In this document: piece after piece, positions 1-6,775 of the stretch
Position numbering within the stretch: position 1 is the first letter of the stretch
Layout: each line of letters opens with the position of its first letter
Assembly: GCA_029856445.1 (NCBI GenBank)
Contig: JAHQWY010000110.1
Location: 1-9,880, forward strand
From: Promethearchaeia archaeon
GTDB taxonomy: Archaea > Asgardarchaeota > Lokiarchaeia > Sigyniarchaeales > SOKP01
Length of the DNA stretch: 9,880 nt
Direction: 5' to 3'
The notes under the pieces: model-generated
Seen by the model: the letters and a program-made list of their open reading frames with translations, nothing else
What the model was told of the DNA's origin: nothing
The model's database searches: none
Program-made: the position numbers and the translations under genes

Positions 1-1339
1 TAGACCATCCACATGGAATGTTTGCAGCAGGATGACCACTCATATTGAAGGGGAATGTGAATGGGGTCCACTCACCAGGAATAATCTCTACACCGTCTAT
101 TTCTTCGGGAGATTGTTTATTAATATCAAAAGCAGGGCATGCTAAAGTTGGTGTTATCAATATATCATATTTTTTAAAATGTTTATTAATACTGTTATAA
201 ATCAATTCTCTTTGGAATTCTGTCTCTTTTATAACCTCTGCAGAGTATTTAAATCCTTTTTTAATCGTCCTAGCTAAATCAAGATCGATATCATGCTCAT
301 GATCTTTAATGAATTGTTTAAAGGCGTATGCAAAACCCGAGGTCCAAAATCGCCATAATGTTATATGTGGATTTTCAACCTTGATTTCGCCTGAATAGTT
401 TATAGAAGAAGATAATAAGCTGATTTCTTTATTTTCCTCTACTAACCAATCAAAATTTTCAAATTTTTTCACACTATTTAATATGCTATCTTTAACTTCT
501 GAAGCAATAGCTTTTGCAAACCCTAGATCAAATGAATATCCAATTTTAGGATTATTAGGTTCTTCTTTTAGTTTTTCAAGATAACTGTAGCTTGGTTTTT
601 GTAATGAATGCCTATCAATATCATCACTTCCAACCATTGCATCTAACATTAATGCTGCATCTTTCACATATCGAACAATTGGTCCACTTTGTACAAGTGT
701 GGCTAAATTGCCTTCCGATTTCAATGCTTCTTGAGGTATTCTTCCATAATTAGGTTTTATTCCAAAAACACCACAAAAACTACTTGGAATTCTAATAGAT
801 CCCCCACCATCAGACCCTTGTGCTAATGGACTTAATCCAGAAGCAACAGCCGCCGCTGCTCCTCCACTGGATCCTCCAGCAGTTTTCTCAATGTCCCAGG
901 GATTTTTTGTAGCTCCAAAAATTAGATTATCTGTAACTCCCTTATAACCGAATGCAGGCGTGTTAGTTTTACCTAATATGACAATTCCCGCGTTTTTTAA
1001 CCTCTTGACTAATATAGCATCCTTTTTCGGGATATATTTTTTGAATACCTTGCAGCCATAAGTCGTACGAATCCCTTTAGTATCTTTCATATCTTTTATA
1101 GAAGTTGGTATGCCATGTAATAATCCCAATTTTTCCCCTTTTTTTACAATTTCATCAGCTTCCTCGGCGAGTACTCTAGCCAATTCAAAAGTAGGAGTGC
1201 AATAGGCATTTATAATCGGATTTATTTTTTCAATCCTTTCAATTAGAGTTTCTGTAATTTCAAGAGATGACAATTCTTGCGTTTCTATTTTTTCTCTCAT
1301 ATCACAAGCAGACATGAAACAAATATCTTCTTTTCTCAT
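1..1339 (-). CDS. Amidase-signature hydrolase, C-terminus cut by window edge
   Basis: Translating the minus strand from the ATG at 1339 gives 446 uninterrupted codons down to the window edge. The protein starts MRKEDICFMS and its last visible residues are IPCGWS. It belongs to the amidase signature family, cytoplasmic enzymes that hydrolyse carboxamides by a Ser-cisSer-Lys triad. The triad is visible: Lys82 in TSIKD, Ser157 in GGSSGG and nucleophile Ser181 in GSDGGGSIRIP. The 75- and 24-residue spacings equal those of fatty acid amide hydrolase (Lys142, Ser217, Ser241). The tandem neighbour aligns with it throughout; in the 50-residue block around the two serines I count 39 identities. By that alignment only about 41 residues are missing. 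It follows its paralogue by 44 bp and may share its transcript or use its own TATA-like box. The substrate is unknown. GatA is possible by family, but two copies without gatB or gatC nearby argue against it. Confidence 0.9.
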   Translation of the reverse strand, partial: MRKEDICFMSACDMREKIETQELSSLEITETLIERIEKINPIINAYCTPTFELARVLAEEADEIVKKGEKLGLLHGIPTSIKDMKDTKGIRTTYGCKVFKKYIPKKDAILVKRLKNAGIVILGKTNTPAFGYKGVTDNLIFGATKNPWDIEKTAGGSSGGAAAAVASGLSPLAQGSDGGGSIRIPSSFCGVFGIKPNYGRIPQEALKSEGNLATLVQSGPIVRYVKDAALMLDAMVGSDDIDRHSLQKPSYSYLEKLKEEPNNPKIGYSFDLGFAKAIASEVKDSILNSVKKFENFDWLVEENKEISLLSSSINYSGEIKVENPHITLWRFWTSGFAYAFKQFIKDHEHDIDLDLARTIKKGFKYSAEVIKETEFQRELIYNSINKHFKKYDILITPTLACPAFDINKQSPEEIDGVEIIPGEWTPFTFPFNMSGHPAANIPCGWS

Positions 1340-1366
1340 TTTCTCACGACCAAAATTTAAATCTTA

Positions 1367-1379
1367 GTTTATAAAAAGT
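1367..1379 (-). promoter_or_regulatory. TATA-like box before the downstream amidase
   Basis: In the 44-bp gap between the two amidase genes the minus strand reads ACTTTTTATAAAC, a fair match to an archaeal TATA box. Its centre is about 33 bp before the ATG at 1339, which would give a very short 5' leader. The downstream amidase may therefore have its own promoter besides any read-through. AT-rich sequence makes chance matches common. Confidence 0.3.
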
Positions 1380-1383
1380 ATAA

Positions 1384-2856
1384 TTAATCAAAATTAGGTT
1401 TTTTATCTTGCCATGGAGCAATTTCTTCAAATGCTTTAGAAACTTGAAGAACAGTCACCTCATCAAATCTTTTCCCTATAATTTGCATACCTATTGGCAA
1501 TCCTTCAGTCGACCAACCACATGGAATTGAAGCAGCAGGGTGACCAGTCATATTGAAAGGATGAGTATAGGGCGACCAAGCTCCTAAAGAAACCTTTTTT
1601 CCATCGATTTCACTAGGGGACGAGACACCTAATTCAAAAGCGGGACATGCCATCGTTGGGGTTATTAATATGTCATATTCTTTAAAATGCTTACATACAT
1701 TATCATAAATAACTTCTCTTTCAATTTCAGCTCTATATAAAATTTCTGGAGTGAGTTGAAACCCATATTGAGCCAGTTGAACTAATCCTTGATCTAAATT
1801 ATCCCCAAATTTTTCAACTATTGGTTTTACAAAATATCCAATTCCATATGTCCAAATAATATTCCAAGTCAACCCATAATTTTCCACAGGCACTTCACCC
1901 CTGAGTGTTTTTCCGGGTGTTAATAAATTAATATTGCTTTTTTCAACTGACCAATTTAAATCTTCAAATTTTTTAACTGCATCTATTAACGACTTTTCGA
2001 CTTCAGAATGAATGATTTCTAAATTCCCTAAATCTATTGCATATCCTATCTTCAGTTTTTTTGGAGTTTCTTTTAATGCATTATAGAAGCTATAGTCTGG
2101 TTTTGGTAAGGAATATCTATCTATATCATCAGCTCCAACCATAGCATCTAACATTAACGCAGCATCTTTTACATATCTAACTAATGGTCCTTTTTGGACG
2201 AATGTGCCCATTATACCTTCTAATTTCACAGATGTGTGTGGAATCCTTCCAAATGTTGGTTTAATACCATATAGTCCACAAAAACTACTTGGGATTCGGA
2301 TAGATCCGCCTCCATCTGAACCTTGAGTTAAAGGGCTTATTCCAGAAGCTGTTGCGGCTGCTCCTCCCCCAGTGGATCCTCCACACGTCCTTTCTAAATG
2401 CCAGGGGTTTTTTGTCTCACCAAAAATCAGATTATCAGTGTTTCCTTTATACCCAAAAGCAGGCATGTTTGTTTTACCTAATATAACTACACCTGCTTCC
2501 TTTAATCTTTTGACAACTATATCATCACTTGGTGAAATATAGTTTTCATAAGCTTTACAGCCGTTTGTAGTCCTTATACCTTTAACATCAACATTATCTT
2601 TGATAGATGTTGGTATACCATGTAATAGTCCTATTTTTTCACCCTTTTTAATTGTATCATCAGCTTTTTTTGCCAATTCTCTAGCCAACTCGAAAGTAGT
2701 TGTACAATATGCATTAATTATTGGATTAATTTTTCCAATTCTTTCAATAAATATTTCAGTTAGTTCCTGTGCAGTTATTTCTTGAGTTTTAATTTTTTCT
2801 TTCATTTCCCAAGCGGGAATGTAACAGAGATCGTCTTCTTTCATTTTTATTTCCAT
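1384..2856 (-). CDS. Amidase-signature hydrolase, complete upstream paralogue
   Basis: This is a complete 490-residue amidase signature protein, a normal length for the family. The catalytic residues are Lys86 (TSIKD), Ser161 (GGSTGG) and nucleophile Ser185 (GSDGGGSIRIP), with the same spacing as fatty acid amide hydrolase. The second serine of the usual GGSSGG loop is Thr162 here, while the neighbouring copy keeps Ser. The C-terminal block HPFNMTGHPAASIPCGWS followed by GLPIGMQIIG is typical of general amidases. No signal peptide or membrane segment is seen. Two start codons are possible: ATG 2856, given here as the longest form, or ATG 2844 (MKEDDLCYIP). The latter lines up better with the start of the paralogue and may be the true one. 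No clear Shine-Dalgarno precedes either. It lies first in a minus-strand pair with the truncated amidase and is divergent from the CooT-like gene. The amide substrate cannot be inferred. Confidence 0.93.
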   Translation of the reverse strand: MEIKMKEDDLCYIPAWEMKEKIKTQEITAQELTEIFIERIGKINPIINAYCTTTFELARELAKKADDTIKKGEKIGLLHGIPTSIKDNVDVKGIRTTNGCKAYENYISPSDDIVVKRLKEAGVVILGKTNMPAFGYKGNTDNLIFGETKNPWHLERTCGGSTGGGAAATASGISPLTQGSDGGGSIRIPSSFCGLYGIKPTFGRIPHTSVKLEGIMGTFVQKGPLVRYVKDAALMLDAMVGADDIDRYSLPKPDYSFYNALKETPKKLKIGYAIDLGNLEIIHSEVEKSLIDAVKKFEDLNWSVEKSNINLLTPGKTLRGEVPVENYGLTWNIIWTYGIGYFVKPIVEKFGDNLDQGLVQLAQYGFQLTPEILYRAEIEREVIYDNVCKHFKEYDILITPTMACPAFELGVSSPSEIDGKKVSLGAWSPYTHPFNMTGHPAASIPCGWSTEGLPIGMQIIGKRFDEVTVLQVSKAFEEIAPWQDKKPNFD

Positions 2857-2873
2857 AATTAATTTAGTTTTTA

Positions 2874-2893
2874 GATTATACAGATCTTAAAAT
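2874..2893 (-). promoter_or_regulatory. Candidate promoter of the complete amidase gene
   Basis: On the minus strand there are two overlapping candidates: TTTTAAG around 2888-2893 and TGTATAATC around 2875-2883. If the second is used, initiation about 26 bp downstream would fall near 2852, just inside the first ATG (2856), and would favour translation from the ATG at 2844. If the first is used, the ATG at 2856 stays available. The choice cannot be made from sequence alone. Confidence 0.28.
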
Positions 2894-2997
2894 TATCTTT
2901 CTTTAAAAGGAGTTTCTTCTTATTTAGATTCGATAAATTCTTAATTATAATTTCAGATTCTAGATATAAAGAATGAACATTTAATACGAATACATAA

Positions 2998-3007
2998 TTT
3001 TTTTAAA
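2998..3007 (+). promoter_or_regulatory. TATA-like box for the CooT-like gene
   Basis: A T-run followed by AAA (TTTTTTTAAA) lies about 48 bp before the ATG at 3052. Initiation some 25 bp downstream would leave a leader of about 20 nt containing the purine-rich GAGATGAG, a weak Shine-Dalgarno candidate. The 195-bp gap is shared with the divergent amidase promoter. Confidence 0.28.
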
Positions 3008-3051
3008 TCAGGTTAGGAATTTCATTAAAAAAAATGAGATGAGATTAATAA

Positions 3052-3357
3052 ATGTGTGAATTCAAAATTATTAGGAAGAATGATAATCGTCAAATGTTAG
3101 AGGATATTGTCATATTATCTTACAATGAAAATAATGAATTAGAGTTAAAGGATGTTATTGGAATGGGAGAAATCCTAGAGTCTGCTCTTATTCTGAATGT
3201 AAATACAATGAATCAAAAATGTATTATTCTCGAGAATCCTTTAATTAAAGATTTTATAAGTTTGATTAATAATTTAAGTGAAAACAAATCAAACAAATCC
3301 GAAATTAATAGATTTATCAATAAATTAGATAAGATAAAATCAGAACTCAAGTCCTAG
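3052..3357 (+). CDS. CooT-family (Cys2, nickel-binding type) small protein with C-terminal extension
   Basis: This 101-residue protein begins MCEFKI and continues with MLEDIVILSY, then LELKDVIG. That is the pattern of the CooT family (older annotation: predicted RNA-binding protein, COG1532), in which Cys2 directly after the start Met is the metal ligand. CooT of Rhodospirillum rubrum is a small nickel-binding accessory protein for carbon monoxide dehydrogenase. Roughly residues 1-62 cover the usual family length of about 65. Residues 63-101 are an extra Lys/Asn/Ser/Ile-rich, probably helical tail. The other cysteine is Cys57 and there is no histidine. The start is well fixed: an in-frame TAA immediately precedes the ATG, and Cys2 fits the family. 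No carbon monoxide dehydrogenase, hydrogenase or nickel transporter gene lies in the window, so a nickel role is family inference only. It converges with alba. Confidence 0.72.
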   Translation: MCEFKIIRKNDNRQMLEDIVILSYNENNELELKDVIGMGEILESALILNVNTMNQKCIILENPLIKDFISLINNLSENKSNKSEINRFINKLDKIKSELKS

Positions 3358-3362
3358 TAAGA

Positions 3363-3371
3363 TTTTTTTTT
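3363..3371 (+). terminator. T-tract terminator after the CooT-like gene
   Basis: Nine consecutive T residues begin six bases after the stop codon. Archaeal RNA polymerase can terminate at such a U-tract without a hairpin. The placement just behind the stop and before a convergent gene supports the call. Confidence 0.5.
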
Positions 3372-3381
3372 ATACATTTCT

Positions 3382-3432
3382 AAAAAAAATATAAAATAAA
3401 AAAAAGAATCGAGAAAGTCTCCTGATTTTCTC
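3382..3432 (-). terminator. Hairpin plus T-rich terminator of alba
   Basis: On the minus strand, about 30 bp after the alba stop, GAGAAA (3432-3427) can pair with TTTCTC (3416-3411) across a 10-nt loop. GATTC and two long T-runs (A-runs on the plus strand at 3398-3405 and 3382-3389) follow. The stem is short, so the T-runs probably matter more than the hairpin. TCAGGAGA occurs twice here on the minus strand (3436-3429 and 3425-3418), one copy inside the loop. Confidence 0.45.
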
Positions 3433-3460
3433 CTGAATATTATTAGTTTATTATTAGGGA

Positions 3461-3742
3461 TTATTTTTTTGGCGGAAGAATTTCGATCTCTATAGAAGAA
3501 ACATTATTATTCGTCCCATCAGTATTCTTAATAGTTTCTGTATCAATTAAAATTTCACCATATGTGGCTCCTTTTACAAATTTATTCCTTAGGATTTCTG
3601 CAACATCAACTGCTCGTGAGATAGATCGTCCTCGAGCAAGTAATCTTACTGGTTTATCATTTAAAACAACCATAGCAGCCATAACATAGTTAATTGATTT
3701 CTTTCTGCCAATAAAAACTTTTGAATCATCTTTTTTAGCCAA
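3461..3742 (-). CDS. albA: Alba-family DNA/RNA-binding chromatin protein
   Basis: The 93 residues match the Alba (Sso10b) family from end to end: VFIGRKKSINYV near residues 9-20, LLARGRSISRAVDVAEILRN at 34-53, and the C-terminal hairpin ending VSSIEIEIL. Alba is a small dimeric archaeal protein that coats DNA and also binds RNA. Its main nucleic-acid contact in Sulfolobus is a Lys-Lys pair (Lys16-Lys17), here replaced by Arg13-Lys14-Lys15. The start codon is TTG at 3742. Five codons upstream there is an in-frame stop, and the next in-frame ATG (residue 21) would delete conserved residues. A strong ribosome binding site, GGTGGT, sits 5 nt before the TTG. The gene is monocistronic, convergent with the CooT-like gene and divergent from the methylase gene. 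No other chromatin gene is nearby. Confidence 0.95.
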   Translation of the reverse strand: MAKKDDSKVFIGRKKSINYVMAAMVVLNDKPVRLLARGRSISRAVDVAEILRNKFVKGATYGEILIDTETIKNTDGTNNNVSSIEIEILPPKK

Positions 3743-3747
3743 CTTAT

Positions 3748-3753
3748 ACCACC
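3748..3753 (-). promoter_or_regulatory. Shine-Dalgarno site that decides the TTG start of alba
   Basis: The minus strand reads AAAGGTGGTATAAG directly before TTG. GGTGGT pairs well with the archaeal 16S rRNA 3' end (anti-Shine-Dalgarno CACCUCC) and lies 5 nt from the TTG. It is the clearest ribosome binding site in the window. Confidence 0.75.
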
Positions 3754-3782
3754 TTTACGATGTTTACGTTAGGAATTACCTT

Positions 3783-3796
3783 ATTATACTTTTGTT
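3783..3796 (-). promoter_or_regulatory. TATA box of alba
   Basis: On the minus strand AAAAGTATAATAAG stands about 45-50 bp before the TTG, with a purine-rich stretch in front that could serve as a BRE. Initiation about 25 bp downstream would give a leader of roughly 20 nt that contains the GGTGGT ribosome binding site. Confidence 0.45.
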
Positions 3797-4063
3797 ACTA
3801 ATGTACTCCTTAATATTGCTTAGCTTTTGGTAAATTATCAATATGTAGTTAAGTGTATTAGCTTTAGTTAGATTTTAAAATTTATCAATTTCTGAACTTG
3901 CATCGAATTTTGTTGAAACATCTTCTATTTATTGATCTGTCTTTTAAAAGTTATATTCTATAAAACTCTAAATACTAAAATGGTAAAACTCTCATTAATT
4001 TTCAATTAATAAAAAATAATAATAGATTGTTTCAATTTTCTTGAATTATGAAATAATAATAAT

Positions 4064-4070
4064 GATATAT
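4064..4070 (+). promoter_or_regulatory. TATA box of the methyltransferase gene
   Basis: GATATAT lies 28-34 bp before the ATG at 4098. Initiation about 26 bp after its centre would fall about 4 nt before the ATG, which predicts a leaderless or nearly leaderless mRNA. This agrees with the absence of a Shine-Dalgarno. Confidence 0.42.
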
Positions 4071-4097
4071 CCTAATAAGTTATCAAACAATTATTAA

Positions 4098-6182
4098 ATG
4101 CCTCGAAATATTACTGATTTTCTGAAAACGGAAACTATTAGATTAAAGAAAAGAGATTTAGTAAAATCTCCGAACTTAAAAACAATCTTCAACGTTATAA
4201 ATCAGCACTTATATGGTAAATTAAAGTATACTGATACAGATACTAGAGCACGTTCAAAACAAATCATAAATCTTTTACTATGCAAGTTAGTTGATGAGGT
4301 TTCCAAAAAACCTGAAGAAGAGATAGAATTTTGTATTAAAAAAGATGAATCTCCTAAAAGTGTTTATAACAGAATCCGAAAATTTTTCGAAAAAAATGTT
4401 CGGGATAAATACCAAGATGTTCTTGACCAAAATGAACAAATTAAGCTAACTCAAGAACTAGTTTATTTAATTGTGAGAGAATTACAACATATCTCATTAA
4501 TTCAGTCTTCTAAAGACATCTTCAGTGATGCTTTTGAAGTTTTTGTGAGTAAAATTCTTAAAGATGAGGGAGGACAGTTTTTTACACCCCCAAATATAGT
4601 AAAATTTATGGTACATTACTTAGATCCAGAATATGGGACTAAAATCTTAGATCCTGCTTGTGGACATGGAGGATTTCTTCTTGAAAGCAAAGATCTTTTA
4701 TGGAGTAAATGTAAATTGGAAAGTGATAAAATAAATAGCATTTCTAATTTATATGGTATAGATAAAGATTTATTTTTAGCAAAAATAAGTCGATTATATT
4801 TAGATATTTTAAGTAATGGGAAATCAAATGTATTTTGTGAAGATTCGTTAGATCCAAAGAATTTTAGGGCTCAAGCGAAAGAAATAATAAAAAATGATAA
4901 TTTTGATTATATTTTCACTAATCCTCCTTTTGGTGTTAAAATCCCTATTAACGATAGTAATATTTTAGCAGATTATCAATTAGGTCATACATGGAAAAAT
5001 GTTAATGGTAAATGGTTAATGCAAAATAAGATACTAAAGCAACAATCTCCACAAGTTCTTTTTATTGAACGATGTGTTCAGTTACTTAAAGAGGGAGGAA
5101 AATTAGGAATTGTATTGCCAGAAGGCATTTTTGGAAATCCATCAGATCGTTATATTTGGGAGTATTTAATATCTAATGGCAAAATATTGGGTATTACTTC
5201 TTTAGATCAAAATACTTTTCAACCCTATACCTGTAATAAAACAAGTATCCTTTTTTTTCAGAAATTGAAAATTATTCCAGAAGATTATCTAATAGATTTC
5301 GCTATTGTAGAGAATGTCGGTCATGATAAAGATGGAAAAGTTTTATATAAACTTAATAAAGATGGGAGTAAAAAATTAGATTATAATGGAGTAGTAATAT
5401 TAAATGATGATCTACTTGAATTACATTTGAAATTAAAAGAAGCTGAACAATTTGATTATTTGAAAGAACAAAAACTCTTTAAAATAAAGTTCAGTCAAAT
5501 AAAAAATAAAATTTTCATTCCTCTCTATTATACTGGGGTGGAAAAAACCTTAAAAAAACTGGCTAATGATGAAAAATTTGAACTACTTTCTATTAAAGAT
5601 TTAGCTGAAAAAAAGATTGTTTATACTAATAAAGGGGGGTATTTACCGCGGGGTGATGAAATAGGTTCTCATCTATATGGATTAGGTAATATTCCATTCA
5701 TAAGGACTAGTGAAATCTCCAATTGGGAAATAAATCTGGATTCATACAAAAAAACGAGTGAAGAAGTCTATGAACAATATAAGCAAAAACAAAAAATTGA
5801 AACAGGAGATATTCTATTAGTTAAAGATGGTGGTCCTAATCTAATTGGTAAAACAGCCTATATATCTGAAATGGATATGAAGATAATTATCCAAAGCCAC
5901 ATCTTTCAAATAAAAACATTAGAAAATAATGATTGGATTGATCCCTATCTTTTATTATATCTATTAAATCTTGATATAGTGCAAAAACAGATTCAAGCAA
6001 TAACTTTTGTTCAAGGAACTATAGCCACTATAGGAAATCGAATTATGGAAGTAATTTTACCCTTGCCAAAACACATTTATAAAAGGAAAGAAATATCAGA
6101 ATCAATAAAACTCATTCTTGACAAAAAGACAGAAATAAGAACAAGAATTCAAAATCTTACTTTAGATTCATTTGAGATATAA
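4098..6182 (+). CDS. Type I-like adenine-N6 DNA methyltransferase fused to a specificity (HsdS-type) half
   Basis: This 694-residue protein joins a methylase and a target-recognition domain. Residues about 30-150 resemble the helical N-terminal part of type I M subunits. GGQFFTPPNIVKFMV (158-172) is motif X, DPACGHGGF (185-193) is the SAM-binding motif I and NPPFG (275-279) is catalytic motif IV of N6-adenine methylases. From about residue 475 it reads like one HsdS half: FIPLYYTG, then LPRGDEIG, IPFIRTSEIS, GDILLVKDGGPNLIGKTAYI (570-589) and a closing VILPLPK followed by a charged helix (658-690). The protein should methylate adenine in a recognition sequence set by its own domain. An in-frame TAA directly before the ATG fixes the start. 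I see no PD-(D/E)XK nuclease motif in the N-terminus and no hsdR gene beside it, so it may be a solitary methylase; a type IIG enzyme with an unrecognised nuclease is the alternative. Confidence 0.88.
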   Translation: MPRNITDFLKTETIRLKKRDLVKSPNLKTIFNVINQHLYGKLKYTDTDTRARSKQIINLLLCKLVDEVSKKPEEEIEFCIKKDESPKSVYNRIRKFFEKNVRDKYQDVLDQNEQIKLTQELVYLIVRELQHISLIQSSKDIFSDAFEVFVSKILKDEGGQFFTPPNIVKFMVHYLDPEYGTKILDPACGHGGFLLESKDLLWSKCKLESDKINSISNLYGIDKDLFLAKISRLYLDILSNGKSNVFCEDSLDPKNFRAQAKEIIKNDNFDYIFTNPPFGVKIPINDSNILADYQLGHTWKNVNGKWLMQNKILKQQSPQVLFIERCVQLLKEGGKLGIVLPEGIFGNPSDRYIWEYLISNGKILGITSLDQNTFQPYTCNKTSILFFQKLKIIPEDYLIDFAIVENVGHDKDGKVLYKLNKDGSKKLDYNGVVILNDDLLELHLKLKEAEQFDYLKEQKLFKIKFSQIKNKIFIPLYYTGVEKTLKKLANDEKFELLSIKDLAEKKIVYTNKGGYLPRGDEIGSHLYGLGNIPFIRTSEISNWEINLDSYKKTSEEVYEQYKQKQKIETGDILLVKDGGPNLIGKTAYISEMDMKIIIQSHIFQIKTLENNDWIDPYLLLYLLNLDIVQKQIQAITFVQGTIATIGNRIMEVILPLPKHIYKRKEISESIKLILDKKTEIRTRIQNLTLDSFEI

Positions 6183-6192
6183 TATTAGAAAA

Positions 6193-6200
6193 GTATATAC
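6193..6200 (+). promoter_or_regulatory. TATA box of the GNAT gene
   Basis: GTATATAC, preceded by purine-rich AGAAAA as a possible BRE, is centred about 30 bp before the ATG at 6226. It lies just behind the methylase stop codon and predicts an almost leaderless transcript, separate from the methylase gene. Confidence 0.45.
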
Positions 6201-6225
6201 AATTTTATTCTAATCACATATCAAG

Positions 6226-6669
6226 ATGAAGATTGAAAAATTTTCTATGAAATCATATAATGATATATTAAATTTATGGAAGAAAGCAGGAATTAGTGTG
6301 GGATCTTCAGACTCGAAAAAAGAAATTAAGAGAATGCTGGAGCGAAATCCTGATTTATTCTTATTGGGAAAAATAAACAAGCAAATCGTTGCTGTAGTAA
6401 TGGGAGGATTCGATGGCAGGAGAGGATATGTCCATCATCTTGCTGTAGACCCAAAGCACCAGAAAAGGGGATATGGGAAAAAGTTGATGAATGCTCTAAT
6501 CGAAGAGTTCCGCAGAAACGGTATACATAAGATTCACTTATTTATAGAAAAACAGAATCGAACTGTTGTAGATTTTTATAGTCATTTAGGCTGGCAAATT
6601 AGAGATGATTTGATAATGATGAGTTTTGTACCTGATAACACTTTATATAAAATGCGTATCTTAGATTGA
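6226..6669 (+). CDS. GNAT-family N-acetyltransferase (YpeA-like)
   Basis: This 147-residue single-domain GNAT enzyme would transfer an acetyl group from acetyl-CoA to an amine. Residues 56-68 (AVVMGGFDGRRGY) resemble the MGGYDG segment of the E. coli YpeA group. Motif A follows with HHLAVDPKHQ (70-79) and the pyrophosphate-binding loop QKRGYGKKL (79-87). Motif B is NRTVVDFYSHLGW (111-123). Length and domain order are normal. The start is bounded by an in-frame TAA five codons upstream. It lies 43 bp after the methylase gene on the same strand but has its own TATA-like box, so the pairing may be chance. Acceptors in this family include protein N-termini, lysines, small amines and antibiotics; nothing here selects one. 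Confidence 0.88.
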   Translation: MKIEKFSMKSYNDILNLWKKAGISVGSSDSKKEIKRMLERNPDLFLLGKINKQIVAVVMGGFDGRRGYVHHLAVDPKHQKRGYGKKLMNALIEEFRRNGIHKIHLFIEKQNRTVVDFYSHLGWQIRDDLIMMSFVPDNTLYKMRILD

Positions 6670-6744
6670 TTTATATAATAGACGTTTTTAATAAAAAAAC
6701 TCCAATATTATACTTTTAAATATTATTGAAAAGAATACTATCTA

Positions 6745-6752
6745 CTATATTA
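6745..6752 (+). promoter_or_regulatory. TATA box of the acyl-CoA ligase gene
   Basis: CTATATTA is centred about 27 bp before the ATG at 6776, exactly the distance expected if transcription starts at the A of the ATG. It predicts a leaderless mRNA and excludes the out-of-frame ATG at 6766 from the message. Confidence 0.42.
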
Positions 6753-6775
6753 ACTAATTTTAAATATGAAAAAAA

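Larger units (their letters stand above)
3743..4097. other. 355-bp AT-rich divergent intergenic region
   Basis: This lies between the divergent alba and methylase genes. Its left end holds the alba leader and TATA box, its right end the methylase TATA box. Between about 3800 and 4055 I see only AT-rich sequence with short chance palindromes such as CTTTTAAAAG near 3943-3952, and no supported ORF, tRNA or repeat. Confidence 0.6.

Noticed and set aside
2600..2785. Open frame of 61 codons on the plus strand
   Set aside because: It lies wholly inside the complete amidase gene on the other strand, whose translation is a clear family match; it has no promoter or homologue-like features.
1384..2856. 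Calling the amidase GatA of the tRNA amidotransferase
   Set aside because: The family is shared, but two tandem paralogues with no gatB or gatC nearby fit a general amidase better.
3418..3436. Two copies of TCTCCTGA as a CRISPR-like or regulatory repeat
   Set aside because: Only two 8-bp copies, partly within the alba terminator hairpin; too short and too few for an array.
4098..6669. Restriction-modification or toxin-antitoxin locus formed by the methylase and GNAT genes
   Set aside because: No nuclease gene is present, the GNAT protein resembles the YpeA group rather than TacT-type toxins, no small antitoxin ORF precedes it, and each gene has its own TATA-like box.
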